DNA from: Blasia pusilla | Lineage: Eukaryota > Marchantiophyta > Marchantiopsida > Blasiales | Length of the DNA: 64,000 bases | NCBI GenBank assembly: GCA_050084515.1 | Contig: CM114271.1 | Location: 1,860,001-1,924,000, forward strand | Direction of reading: 5' to 3' | Shown here: positions 20,501-33,589 of the stretch, piece by piece | Numbering within the stretch: the first letter of the stretch is position 1 | Layout: the number at the start of each line of letters is the position of its first letter | Translations under genes and position numbers: made by a program | Notes under the pieces: model-generated | What the model was told of the DNA's origin: nothing | The model's input: the letters and a program-made list of their open reading frames with translations, nothing else | Database searches by the model: none

Positions 20501-23500
20501 AGCCCCCTTCTCACGATTATAGTATAGATATAGATATGAACTAAAATTCGATAAGGACTAACATGCACCCTTAAAATCACTTCCGAAACAATGCTGCATA
20601 AAACTCCCTCAGTTTCACCGATAACTTATTTTTATTTTAATTATTTTAAATATAGGGGATCACTGTGGGGCCCGCATTGATTGAAATTCAAAATAAAACG
20701 AGTAAAAGAAAGTTCCAAGAGAGTTTTTTATTTAAACAGTTACAATTGAAATTGCCAGTGTAGCCTCGAAGAAAGCGGACGAGCTAAAAATATCTTTTTG
20801 AGCCGCATCCCGAGAGCAATTGAAATCGCATTTAAATATTTATTTATTTATTTAATACTTGGTGGATTCATAGCAAAGCTCGCTCAAGAACGTGTTGCAA
20901 AAATTTTGACTGGCGGACTCGCGATTGAAGTTGTTGCATTATGGACTGCCAAACTCTAAACACTCGCACTAGTAGATGACGCTAATCATTTGAATGCCAC
21001 GGACTCGAAGAGTACTTACACAACGAGGAACCCCCTGAGCGCGGCGGTGATTTGGACCGCAGTGGTAAGCAGCCTGATTGCGAACAAATCATATAAGTTA
21101 TGCTATGAGATTTAGAATTCGTGACCTGTTCTGCGATATTTCGAATTTTCAAAATCTTAATATCAATTTGGAGAGGAGCTTTTTACGTGGTGATTCCCGC
21201 GCCCCATTCTGACAATGAAATGTGTTGTTGCTGTGATGGTTACCGCTCTTAGTGATGCTCACAACGTCGTGGTTGTAAATCCCACAGGTTACAGTGTTCG
21301 TTTACCTGCTTACTGGACTCTCTTTCGCATTGTTCGCATTGTCGCTTTTGTAAGTGAGTAGTGGTTGGTGATTGGTGATGGCGCTTGATAATGAGCAATC
21401 CCCAAAGCACTCGGCCTGCCTTCCTACGCCCGATATTGTCAGTGATTTCTGTCTTCGTTAAGGCGAACGGTTTCCGATGTGAGGAATCTGTAGACAAGGT
21501 TCATGCGACCGTCACAAGAGTAGGCTCTCACGTCTGATCCTTGGACCCCCACTTATTCAAGCGGATTGGAATGAAAAGGCGGTCTTGACATCAGGTGGCT
21601 CTCCCTGTTCATCCTCCGTCGGGCTGTCCTGGCCGCTTTTGTGACAAGTGACTCAAGCAAGCAATCCGCTTGACACGGCTTCTAAATTAACGTCTAATAT
21701 CACGGATATAATGTGGTTATTTTTTCCGTGAATGATGCACGCCATGAGGACCCGTCGCCCACGCGAATTGGAATAGATGGCTGCCTTCGCTCGTACATAC
21801 TTGAAAGATTACTGTTAAGTTGTTTAATTGGAGAAACTCGAGTTATGACTTGAAATGCCCGTAATGTGGAGACAAATCATCATAAATTCTACGCGTGAAA
21901 ATATATGCTCATCAATGAAGACTTTGATAAGCTGACACAAGCTTCTATTTCATCCCGATCACTTTGGAATTCACCCGATAAGCAAGTCGGCCATTTTTTT
22001 TCCACTCACTGCGTTTGCAGTCACAAAATCTGCCCGACTCCTCCTCTCTACTATTCCCCGTCGCTGGGCTTCGTCCTCCCAGTTGACGTTGAAATTATGT
22101 ATCACTGTCGTGGTAGAAATAATAGAAATATGTATCGCTTCTGCAAGTTCTGCTGGCGCGCTGAAGTCAAGTACCTACTTATTTCCTCGAATCCTTCCTT
22201 CCTAGGCCAAAGGACAATAGATATTCCTTGAAGTTTACGATTATTTTGCCTAGCTATCTTACGTTACTTTGGATTCGAAAACACAACGTAAAAGTGTTGC
22301 ATTCTTTGATTGAATGAATGTAGGGAGCTCACAGTATTCTCAAGTTTCCTTCCACAGCTCTTCACTTATTGCGTTTCTCCACTTTCCTTGCCGGGAGATC
22401 TATACAATTATTTCGTGACTCGTCGTCAAATTGATTAAGTTATATGGAAGTTATAAAACACCACTATCTCCAGACTATCCGAGCAATTTATAGAACTCCC
22501 TTAAAGATCTTTCAACACCATAATATCTACTCAATGGAGCCGTGAATCGTTTAACACCAGGCTCTGCTGGTCGAAACTCTCTAGTTGATTCTATCCATAC
22601 CTTCGCACATTACCTATTCAGCATTTCTCCGGTTTGGAAGATTTGAGCAGGACAGATGTATGGTTCGATCCTGCGCTCAAGTTTTCTGCCGCCCGAAGAT
22701 CCTCTCCATGTGCTAAAGACCTGATGGCTTCTCAAAGCTGATGCGCTAAACACCTTTTGGTCTCTTGACGGACATGCTGCATGGGGTCTTGATCTACTTT
22801 GCGATCGTCTTATTCCGTAGGACTTCCTCAAAATACTGTCGTCCACAAAAATTTATCGTGCCGGCGTTCCGGGAGCGATCGGGTCACGACGAGTGCAGTA
22901 AAAGCACGAGCACCTGCAGGCCATCGGGCGGTGGCTGCTTTCAACTTCTCTAAGGGTAAGAATTCTGCGAAGTAGGGAAGAATGCAGTACTCTTGTGGGC
23001 CCACAGATATACCGAAGCAAGAAATGAAGTGGTCCAATTTTGTTTCCATTGCGTTCTAACGTGTTTAAGCTTATGACCTTTGAGAGCATCGTTAAAGGTT
23101 TTCTTTAGGCTGTCCATGTTTGTATTTTTAAGTTGATGTTCTTTCTCCTGTTTATAAAAGTAAACTTTCGTTTGCGGGTTGTGACCTCGAATATAGTTGA
23201 CTCTTTGAATCCCTTCTTATCTTTTGAAGATTTCCCATGCCCTTTTATCCGAAATGTCTTTTTCTTTTCTTTTCTTTTTTCTCTTATGAAGTGGCAAGTA
23301 CGGGAAGATGTAATCCAAGAAAAGTTACAATATCTCTCACGAGCTGGTAAGATGAGAATGTCTTGACCGTTCATTCTTTAATTCTGGAAGTACGCTATCG
23401 GAATATTATTACGGCATCTCCAAGAAGGGCTTCTATAGATCAAGCATACATTTCGCCCTTTTCAAATCCGGTAAGGCGGGCTCAGAAATCCTCATCCAAG

Positions 23501-24882
23501 GACACTCTTCGTCGAACAACAATCGACATTTTGAGGTGCAGATCCTTGATCTTCCAGGGAAGTAATAGCTTCTTGTAATCGGTTCTTGAAGCAGGAGTGA
23601 CTACATGTGCGTTGGAATAGACCCCCGTTCTCAGGCTAGAACCGTAAAGTTCGTCGTTTCGTGTGCGTTTCAGAGACTGTAGGTATCATCTCTCCTACAT
23701 TCAATCTAATTAATCCCTGAGTCAAACCCGAATCCGGTTGTTTTCTCAGCAGGGACTCCTCGCATATTCAAACTGTACCACTAGTTACCCGTACCTTCCA
23801 GGCAATCAATAGATGTGAACGTACGGAGCAGGCGGAGAAAGGGACTCAAGAGATTCAGAAATCATTTCGATCCAAGAATTCATTTATTATTGACTTGTAC
23901 GTGCATGCGTGGTGTACATATTGTTTATGAAAGTGGAGTACAGACTGAGACGCGAAAAGGAAGCGATTCACGATCGCGAGGGACCTTTGCTACTGAAAGA
24001 ATCTGAGGTTAGGCTGTGTAACTGGGATCTGCTATTATAAGTACTTAGATTTGCGGAAGAGCAGTCTGAGTACATGAAGGACTATCAGGTTGAACCTTCT
24101 AGAGCCAAGAGCGATACATATTGGTGGATCTGCCACTGTAATCGACGGCTCCATCGAGAACATTACATGTGTGATTCGCTTGTGCGTTGTTGTATACGTA
24201 CCTATTGTGCATCCGATCGATTTCTCGATTGCTTCGAGCTCATAGATCTACGAAGAACTCCTGATCGGATATATAGTAGTGTCTAACATGCCGCGCATAA
24301 ATAAATAAATAAATTTCTATTTAACTAGACTTGAACGTCGTCCAGAAAATGTAACCTGAAGTCGTCCCATCGGTTGTCTGACTGACGGGACGACTGAATT
24401 CGCGTGCCCGGGCTTTGCTTCAAAGGAGGAGTACTAACCAGGACTTGCACTCGAGTAGCGTTGAGCTCGAATCTTGATGGAGTACGCTCGGGATCTTTGC
24501 TAGATCTCGTGTAAAACCACTCATCTCGTACAGCTGCCAGTTCTGAGGAGATTTGGGCCTTCGTGTAGGTTTGTGCAATGAATCTGAACTCGCTGAAGGG
24601 TACAACTCGGGGTTTGAGATCGAAGCCGTTTCGGACTCTGTTCCCCTTGAAGCTGCATTCGTTCATCGCTAGCGACTGACAGACGTTTCTAACTTCTAGC
24701 GAGCTGGTGTTTCATGAATTCATGCGAGATTGATGGGAAGCTTCCACGACCCGACATACAAGGGCAACTCCTGCTAGATTCCAGGGTTCCATACATGTAC
24801 TTTCTGAGACGCGGCTACTCGAGTGGGGGTCTGAGAGAACTTACAAGTGCAACGATTGCGATGAGTCATGACTATGTAAGTT
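20501..24882. other. Less AT-rich, low-repeat DNA; no gene recognised
   Basis: Base composition is visibly more balanced than in the flanks and repeats are few. Short frames exist on both strands (for example 24325-24666 minus, 113 codons), but none has a motif, splice context or homolog that I can name. This is the 3' flank of the acyltransferase gene. An (AAAT)n run lies at about 24298-24315. Confidence 0.5.
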
Positions 24883-26802
24883 CTACGCGTGTGTAGTGAT
24901 GAGTTGGTCATCATGTGCAGCTGCAGCTTTCAGTGGATGGAAGTAGTCGCTGGATGAGACGAGGTTGAATTCTGGATCACTTTCAAGTCGGACGAGAGCA
25001 TCAGCGCGAAGGAAGAGTTGGGCCATGAGGTTTCCACGACCGTGAGGACTAGGTTGCAGCCACAAGACATTTCGGACGCCGTCGGGCATGGAACCATAAC
25101 CAACGAAAGTAGGTTTCCCCAAGCCAAAATCAACATCATACAAGGGAGCATTGATTAAGCTTGAAGTGATTATCACTGGATCTGAGAAGATATTGAAGTT
25201 GGGGTTGACAGGCCGAGGTTTTTTGGCCTCCACCCAATCGATAAGGGACCGGAAATGATCGCTGCTAATCACCCGTTGCATGTTCTCTTGAATCAGTGTC
25301 GCAGCAAAGGACAGAGGCTGACTCAGAAGATTCCCGATGCTTGCAGATGAGCACGACAAACCGACCAGGTTTCCAAAATAGTTCCGTGGGACGTGGGGTT
25401 CCTGCAACCTCGTTCTTCCATCGATTGAACAAACGATTTTTCCCACTTGTTCATCCGGTACCCATTCGCTCTCATGATCAAGCGCCAAAAATATGCCGTT
25501 GTGCAGACTGTGGTTGAGAAAGGCCCGTGCTTCCCGTCATCGCTTGCCATTCTTTTCAGCGTTCGCAGTGCCGTGGTGTTTAAGTGGAAGCACTTACTCA
25601 CCACCGGCGTCTCTCCTAGCATCGGTACTGGCCGTGGCATACGTTGCTCGTCCTTCTGCTGCACACAATATTCAATCGCATGGTTCTTGAGCGGTAGCTG
25701 CCGCGGTTTCGCCCTCAACAACGTGCGCCTCAAATAAGGTCTGGTGGTTATCGGCTGACCTCGCATGGCCTGCGTCCAGGCTTGCAGAAACAGGAGAAAA
25801 GAAGAGAAGTCTGCCACTTGATGATGGAAGCTGGAGCCCAAGATAATGCCTCCACATCTGAACCTCGTGATCTGCGCACAGGTAGACAAACGTTCTATCC
25901 ATCAGTGCAATGTCATCACATCTTCAAAACCTCAATTCCGGCGAGGAGCTGTCATCGACCTGGATTTGGTCCTAGAGATCTTGCTAAAATCGTCCATAGG
26001 TCTTCGGATTCAAAACCGAGCCACCTCGAGGAGTAGTGACGCTGAGACAGAAATGATCGATGAATTTTCTAGACCTGTCCATACGAAAGGCAAGGATATT
26101 TGGATTTCAGAGTCAATACAAGCACGACACCATGGATTCCGCCTGAATCGTCATGGTACCTAAAGGCTGCAGGAGTGGCTACACATTCGTGCGTAAACTC
26201 GTCGAGCGCGCTTTGTACAACATGCCCACCGTAAGTTGATACCTCTGGAAATTGAAACTACAAAGCTTATCCACTCTTGAGCTTCAGAAGAACCCTCACA
26301 GACAAATCATCGGAGGATAGTGAATATACAATTGTAACCACACAAACTTGTTGCAGTGAGGCTGGTAAAGAAAATCAGTGACCTGAATGGATAGTGGACA
26401 AAGGACAGGACTGTTGTAAATCGGAGTGGGCAAAAAGAATGCAGCGAAGGAACGGCTGGGAGACGTGTAATCGAAGTCTTCGAGGTTGGAGTCCACGTGC
26501 GCCTCAGCGAAATCGGCACCAACCCCATTGCAATGGATCTTGTACTGTCCCAACTCTGGATCTTTCATCTGCCCAGCAAATGGATAGTAATACACCAGCA
26601 CCTCTGCCAAGGATTTTTTCAGAGCGCTGACAATTTGGTCGTATTCCTTCCATGCGGGGGACTTGAATACGAAGAACGTCTGCGGATACATGGAGCTTAG
26701 GAGCCGGTCCATGTTAGAAAGTGAAAGGTACTCGTTTCTTCTTGGAATCGCAGGCTGCACTTTCTGCATTGCGACAATTCTAGGTTTCGAGCTGTCAGTC
26801 AT
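24883..26802 (-). CDS. BAHD-family acyltransferase, two exons, probable frameshift
   Basis: BAHD enzymes transfer an acyl group from an acyl-CoA to an alcohol or amine in the cytosol, for example HCT-like hydroxycinnamoyl transferases. Exon 1 runs 26802-26383 in phase 0 and starts at ATG 26802. That start gives MTDSSKPRIVAMQKVQPAIP, at the family's usual distance from LSNMDRLL. An in-frame ATG at 26883 is the alternative. The intron (26382-25872, 511 bp) splits Q from ITRFRCGG, the conserved BAHD intron site. Exon 2 has the catalytic HQVAD (residues 157-161) followed by FSSFLLFLQAW. Near 25490, at a T-run in TATTTTTGGCGC, the frame changes: AYFWR is read in one frame and ALDHESEWVPDEQVGKIVCS, then IDGRTRLQ and PRNYFGN, in the other. 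The structural motif is DFGLG rather than DFGWG. The protein ends HDDQLITTHA, about 467 residues in all, normal for the family. The frameshift is either a real mutation or a sequencing error. The exact substrate cannot be told from sequence. Confidence 0.85.
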
Positions 26803-28294
26803 TGCCTCCTCTGGAAGTGTATAAGTGTGAGCTGGAATTTCGGTTACTCCCTGCACTCGAACATGGTCCAGAATCGCATTCATGTCAGTGTCGATCACTT
26901 CCGATCGAAATTTCAACCCCGCCCCATCCTCCGTCCCTAGCTGAAATCTGATTGATTCATAGAAATCATTTCCTATATGTAATCCATGGGACGCCACCTA
27001 TTCGTTCATGTAAACCCCTCTATGCGTAGGCCTTGGCATCGCATCGCATCGCATCGCATCGGCCCAGTAGCACGACCAGAGATTTTCAAACATCAACAGG
27101 GGAGCAAAGCCAAATTTCACCCAATACTACGCAGAACAACAACTTTCCTGGAACCGGACCAGTTCCCAATCTGAACTCAACGGGCCACGTCGAGATCACG
27201 ATCTCCTTGGGAGATCAAGATTCTGAACGCGCAGCTATCCATGCGTGGTCCTGATCCGTGAATGAATCAAACCACTGTAATATTCGGAAGACACGGACGA
27301 ACGAGGACGAAATGAGTCCTACTGAAACCAACCGATGGTCAAACTCCTCCTCGTTCTCCGCTCGATGAAAATATCCACCTAGTGAAGACGTCTGTTCTAG
27401 ATAGCTCAGGTCCTAGGGAGATTGTGAGAAAAGGGCAACAAATTCGTCAGCACTAGACTAGAAGTCAAATTATTACCAAATGTGCTGGAATCGGTGTGAA
27501 GCAGTCATTTGACATTTGAGGATGCTCTGTGTCAGTTCTTAGAAGACCCGAAGTTTTCATAATCACGGCAGCTTGATCTCTTGGGTGGTGGTGGACGGTC
27601 AACCACTTCTCCGGTGTTTGCCCGAAAGTCGGCCAAGTCAACTCCTTGAAACCTTGGCCAGCACATATCGTGGTACAATGCTGTACGCGACGAGCATCGC
27701 GAGAAGTTAATGTCATAACGAAGTGATTGAAACCTGATCCTTTATTGACGGCACTGCAATTGCCCGCTGGGGCTCTTTGTATGACCGGAGACGCCTTCTC
27801 ACTCCTGGAGGTACCGGCTGTCTTCCTCGAGAGCCTTTTCCTGATCCGCTTGTTCGAAGACACCATAGTGCTTATATGATTCCATGTGGGGAATTCATCT
27901 ACTTGCGAATTTCACCATTTGCTTTACATCCAGGTAAACTCAGGGTCGTCTTCAACTGTCGAGAGCGACTAGTTGTGAATCGCAGGTCCTGGTCGTCTGG
28001 GCAAATTCATCCACTAAACGTGGAGTGCAGAAAAAAAGTGATAAACTTGACCGGTTCAAGAAAATCGCTTCAAGGGAACCTTTTTCTCTGCAGTGATGAC
28101 TTGCGAAAAGCCTCGACAGCCTGCACGAGAATTGTCGGCCAATGTGTTACCAAACTACCGGCCACTGACCTAGGCTCGCAGCCACGTTAACGAGCCGATC
28201 GCGATGCGAAACCCATACAGCTTTGCGGACATTTGACTTCCCTGCACGATCAAGCCAGCCGAACGTCCGGACGCTTGTCTTTTGATTAAACATC
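26803..28294. other. 5' flank of the acyltransferase gene
   Basis: The frame upstream of ATG 26802 stays open back to a stop next to 26997 but has no family similarity, so it is probably 5' UTR. A (GCATC)4 run lies at about 27038-27058. The 133-codon minus-strand frame at 27465-27866 has no recognisable motif. No TATA box can be placed with confidence. Confidence 0.4.
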
Positions 28295-28321
28295 GGAGAG
28301 AGAGAGAGAGAGAGAGAGAGA
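28295..28321. repeat. Short (GA)n tract
   Basis: About 13 GA units. Confidence 0.95.
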
Positions 28322-29780
28322 ACACGACTGAACTGACTGAATGCGTCGTTGAACGTCCGCCTGAGCGCAGATTCAGAAGAGCAAACAAGGCTCTGCCTAC
28401 GCACATGCGCACACGGACAGCGAGATCTGAATTCTAGTCCACGGAAAGCCTATAGAACTTACGGAACCCCTTCCATGTTAGTGCCTTGCTATCGCATCCG
28501 CAAAGCACCTTCACCGGGACCACAGAGGACGGGGAGAGGGGAGAAGTGTTGATGAGGGTGAAAGGACGCATGGGTATTTGAGGCCTGCCAGAAAGAGTGC
28601 ATAGTCCACAGTGTAGACGTCACAGCTATTTTGACGTGACATGATCTCTATTTCACATACTCGCCTTCGTCGTTTAGGTCGGTCTAGCTGACAATGGTCA
28701 TGTTTGCCTTTCGCATCTTGTAATTCGTTGAATAGGGGAATTGACTCCTGACACAGGAAAGAGGCGAGCATCCATAACTACAGAAGGATCCCTTGTTTTA
28801 AACTGTTAGGATTGGTTGTACTTTCTAGGGACGCCAAATCTCTCCACCGGATGATCCGGCTAGGTCAGTGCTGCTTCAGCTATGTGCTGCGGTTGCAAGA
28901 TGAATAGGTTCTTGTATCATTCGTAGGAGCAATGATTAGCGAAAGCAGCTTTCAGAGCAGTACAGTTTTAAAACTTCCGAGGAGGTTCGTCTAGATCTGA
29001 TGTGGATGGACTACACCCATACTGATATATCCGATACGCTCACTCGCGAACGGGGATTACAGATCTAAAGGTCCATGGGCATCGTTCATTCTTCTCCATT
29101 TTAAAATTCACATATTAGTATTAGATTAAATCATGAGCACTGCGTCTGTTTGATGCACGTAGTAGGCGTCGATGGGAGCTCGAGGCTTCTTCTCTGCAGG
29201 AACTTCCCCAAAGAAATACAAATCCTTACGCGCGCCGCTGCTAAACTCGTGTTTTTCTTTTCCTCGACAAATAGGCATGCGAGGAAAGATGTTTGGCATG
29301 CAACCCTAATTGTTGCCCTGCCTAGAGTAGAGCTGCCGCTTGAGACGATCTGCGTCGTTTGTCTCCATGGGGAACAAACAATAACAATCACTTGCAACAA
29401 CGTTCCTGCGAGAGCCCAATCTTGTAGCACAATCTTGTAGATGCGTTGATAAATAAATGCGACATGTGGGGTCCAAACCCCGTGCCGCAGTGACTTTTGG
29501 CTGCATCCTCTTCCCGGTGCTCATCTAGATCTTCACCGCTCGAGAAGGTTGCGTTTGCTCTACCGAGGATTCCAAGCTTGCACGTACCAGCCACGAAAGA
29601 AGGAATTCTCTCAGGTGAGTACTGCCTCCATATCAAAGCACTGCCTCCAAAACCAAAACAAAATCAGCTCGTCACTGTGCACCAGTTTGACTTCAGGGTT
29701 CTGTCCACTGATTCAGGAATGTCCCAAAATCGTCCCACGAGTCTCTTCACGAACCGTCGGAAGAACTCGGAGAAACAGAA
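28322..29780. other. Low-repeat DNA, no gene recognised
   Basis: Mixed-composition sequence continuing the 20.5-30.3 kb island. Frames of 80-110 codons overlap each other on both strands, with no motif. Confidence 0.45.
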
Positions 29781-29784
29781 CAGG

Positions 29785-29847
29785 ACAGAGCAGAGCAGAG
29801 CAGAACAGCACTGCACTGAACTGAACTGAACTGAACTGAACTGAACT
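29785..29847. repeat. AGAGC and CTGAA pentanucleotide repeats
   Basis: AGAGC-type units at about 29787-29808 are followed by six CTGAA units to about 29846. Confidence 0.9.
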
Positions 29848-29881
29848 GGTTGCACTGTTACATCCGGTCAACGAACGCTCC

Positions 29882-29921
29882 ATCGTAGTGAATATTGGTG
29901 GGTACCAATATTCACTACGAT
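29882..29921. repeat. Perfect 18-bp inverted repeat (hairpin)
   Basis: The left arm ATCGTAGTGAATATTGGT (29882-29899) and right arm ACCAATATTCACTACGAT (29904-29921) are exact reverse complements around a GGGT loop. No T-run follows, and the locus is eukaryotic, so this is not a bacterial terminator. The function is unknown. Confidence 0.9.
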
Positions 29922-30299
29922 TGACCACAGTCCTCAGTCTACAGAATCATACGTTCGGAAACTGGGACAGAGAGTGTTTTTTGGTGTAGGTGTAGCCATG
30001 CATATCGACCCACAAACAAACAAACAAACAAACCAACAATCATGACCTCCTTCCTGGTCCAGGCGCCAAATCCAACCCAGGTACAATTAATCGTCACCAA
30101 TCGCCAACAGAAACCCTTCCCTGAAACCGCTCCATTCCTTCCCTGAAACCGCTCCTTCTGTACTCGACGGCGCGATTACTACTCAACCACCTCCGTTTCC
30201 AACCAAAGAGTCTCTACTTGACCACACCGAAACCGGCACGACAGCATGTAGCCAGTTACTAGGAATATTCTAACAGTGTCGACTCTAGTTCAACGGCAA

Positions 30300-33200
30300 G
30301 TTTAAGTGCTTTGTTTTCTTGTCCTCTCTTTTCCTTGGAAAATTGGCCGGGGACAATCTTTGGGCGAAGGACAATGAATCTCGACTTGAAAATGGTCGTA
30401 ATAGGAAAATTGACTAGCTTTTCTTCCCCCCCCCCTTATGGCGTTTATGTATGTGTGTTCGGATCAAACAGTCTATGTTGAAACGATAGGAGAGGGTTTT
30501 TTTTTTTGGGTGTGTTTTCTCATGTTCACTCGCCCACTTCCCAAAACTGACTTGTCTGGAGTTGATTGGAGGGCAAGATTCGTGATGGAATTGTGTGAGC
30601 TCCTAGAGTTTGCACACAAAGTGTGGTCATGATCATGTCCAAGGATGGCTACAAGGACTAGAGGGAAACTTCGTGCATCGTGTGGGTGCTTATAATATGC
30701 AACTCATGGTTTAATATCGTCCAATGCCTTCCTCACTTCACTTCATTTCCTAAGATATGACTTTAGTAAGAAAACCTATGTTAAGATAAACTAAGTTCTC
30801 AAGTATACCAAAAATTGCACCAACATCAATCACCACAATAGGGAGCTTAGCAACAAGGCCACAAATGAGTTTAGGGTGAAAGAAAAGGAAATAACCCTTC
30901 TTAGGGTAGAACCATTCTCTAGGGTGTTGTACATGAACTTTCCCAGAATTAAAAGAGTTTACTTTGTTTGCTCAAAATTTCACTTTTCAAGGTTATCATT
31001 GATGAATTTGGGATTTTGGATAACAATTGGTCGACTCCGACTGCTTCGTTTAGGATTCAAAATTTTCACTTTCTTTAGATGTTATTGGCACTGAGACTAA
31101 GAGAAACTTAATTTCTACTATTAGTTTTTTGTCCATGCAAACTACTTGGTTAGAAAGAATATTTATGGCCCTCCAAAGAGGATCCATTCATCTTACTCTT
31201 TGTGGAGAGAAGGAGGGACCCCCTCCAACTTTGTAGCTTCCATCTCTATTCCTCTACAAAGGGGTGAAGAGTTTGTCTCATCACTTTCTAGAAGAAGGGA
31301 GAGAATTCTCCTAAAGGGTGGAAGAAAAGTTGCCTCGTTCCTCCTCTCCAACCTTGTCTCATCTCCTCTCCCTATTGAAAATTAATTCACGACCTATCTT
31401 TCCATATTGTATCCAAAATTCAACCTTATCCCTCCTACCTTATCCTATTGAAAATTAATCACTTTAAAAGAAATCCTCATTGAGCCCTCCCTTATTGAAA
31501 ATTTATCCCTTACTCTTTCTCTCCTCTATTGAAAAATAAGAGCTTTTGAAAAACTAGTTCAAAAATCCTCCCTTGTTAAAACTTTATTGCTTTCTCTTTT
31601 CCTCCTTTGTTAAAAATCAAACTTCATCTCTCTTCCACTTCCCCAAGTCAACATTAAATAATTCTGAAAATTTCTATATGAGGCTTTTAGAAACATAAGA
31701 TAAGAGTCTAACAAAGAAGAAAAAATAATGTATATAATAGTATTGATGTTTGGTGTGAGCACATGAGTTAATCCTATTTGTCTTACTTTACGTACAAGAC
31801 TCAAGAGTCACAAGAATATTTCTCTCAAGAGCTCCTATCTCTTACAAAGACATTCGTACTCAGAAAAATTTAGAGTAAACTCCAACATTAATGGGGAACT
31901 AAACACTTTGGCCATATATCGAGTTGTATGACCAACTCACATAGAGTCCAACTTACAATTTGCTCTCCTTACATGACTTGAAGTTTTTTGCACCATTGTA
32001 GTGTAGTAGATATTTTTTTAAATTATATCAAATACAAAGGATTTTTCTGGCCATCTTCTTACAATCAACTTCCTAGGAAAAGATGCACTATATCTTGATC
32101 ATACCTCTAGTTTGTAATAGTTGAAGGTGAGTTTTTGAAAATTTTAGGTACTTTCTTGGCAAGAAACTATTAGATCTATTCATAAATACTTTTGACTATC
32201 ACATAATCTACGCTTATGAGACTTTTTATAAAAAATTCAAATTTCCACTTAATATTCTCTTGAAAATAGGGATATCCCTTCTTCCCCTTGTCATCATTCA
32301 ATACAAATTTTTGTTACAATCAAAAAGTTGTTTTTTTTGTTAATATGAATTTAGTTCACATAAGAACTCCATTGGACTCATGTCTTTGGTTTTTTTAAGC
32401 ACAAATTTCGTGATATTTGGCTTATATAAAGGAACTATATCATTTTTGGAGCTTTCCGAACCCCTTCTATGGAAAAAATGTTTCCTCAATGCCCACTTTG
32501 TGTAATGGGATGAAGATGGATCAAAAATAATATTGGTATATGCCCACGCTCAAGGTAACTTCTCTATTTTAGTACAATGAAATATGGAACGACACGTTAG
32601 AAAATGATAGGTATATGCTTCTTGCTTCATTTCAAGGATCAATAACCTTCATAGCATATTAATCGTGCAAGATCTACACTCTCATACACACACAAACAAA
32701 GGAAACGTTTAGGCCAATCATATGAAAACTTTGGCATACCAATGGCAACTTTCCAAATTTTCCTTGCCAACACAAGAAATTGAGAGATTTTTCCCCGAAA
32801 AATGGAGTTTTGAAAACAAAAATCTGAAATAAATATTAATTGGTGAATTCTTAGCCTAGAAAAGGCCTCTCATAACTTTTAGAGTTGGGGGTTCCCTACA
32901 TGGGCTTTTTTTCTAGTTGCGTGAAAAAGTGGAAAAAAATGAAGGTGGCATTTGTAGAGATGGATGCATCAAACCTTCTAAAAGAGATGAGCAAAACTTG
33001 TGATTCTCTTCTGTGTGATTAGTGCTAATTTTAGGGATAACATGATCACTTTCTCCTCTTGATTTCTACGGAATTCTTATTTGCGTGCAATACCAACTTT
33101 TATCTTTTTAATTTGAGAGGCTATTACGAAATTGGAAAGTAAGGGTGTTAAAAATATATATAAATTAACATGTGGTTAAACCATGGTTAAGCCTATGAAG

Positions 33201-33589
33201 TGGAGCGATGGAGCATGGATGGATTACAACATTGTTTCCCCAAAAGTAGTATAAAAAGGTTTCTTCTTAATGGCATAGTATTAGAGATATAGTTTGTAAG
33301 GTAACCCCATGCTCGTTTTATCACGTAGCAGAACTAATCACAACTTTCCATCTTGAGCCAAATAGAAAGTATAAATACATAACTAGACTAAACCAATCTC
33401 ATTCCAACCAAACTGAGTTTGGATCTTGGGTTGCAATGTATCTAAACTCCCATATATGGTACATATCTTGCACATGTTAGATTTTGATTCTCATTGTTTT
33501 AAAGAACTCTCACACAAGTCCAATGTATCTCTTACCAAGTCTCCTATTTTCTATAAGAAACAAACTATTTTTTAAATCTCATGCGTACG
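30300..33589. other. AT-rich DNA, no gene seen
   Basis: The transition from the balanced-composition island occurs near 30.3-30.7 kb. Between 31370 and 31620 the phrase TATTGAAAATTAAT and close variants recur about five times within CTCCC-rich sequence, a diffuse repeat. No supported gene. Confidence 0.5.

Noticed and set aside
24325-24666. 113-codon minus-strand frame downstream of the acyltransferase
   Set aside because: No motif, no splice context and no codon pattern that I can support.
27390-27420. Resemblance of AGCTCAGGTCCTAGGG to a bacterial promoter element
   Set aside because: A short chance match in plant-type DNA with no bacterial gene nearby.
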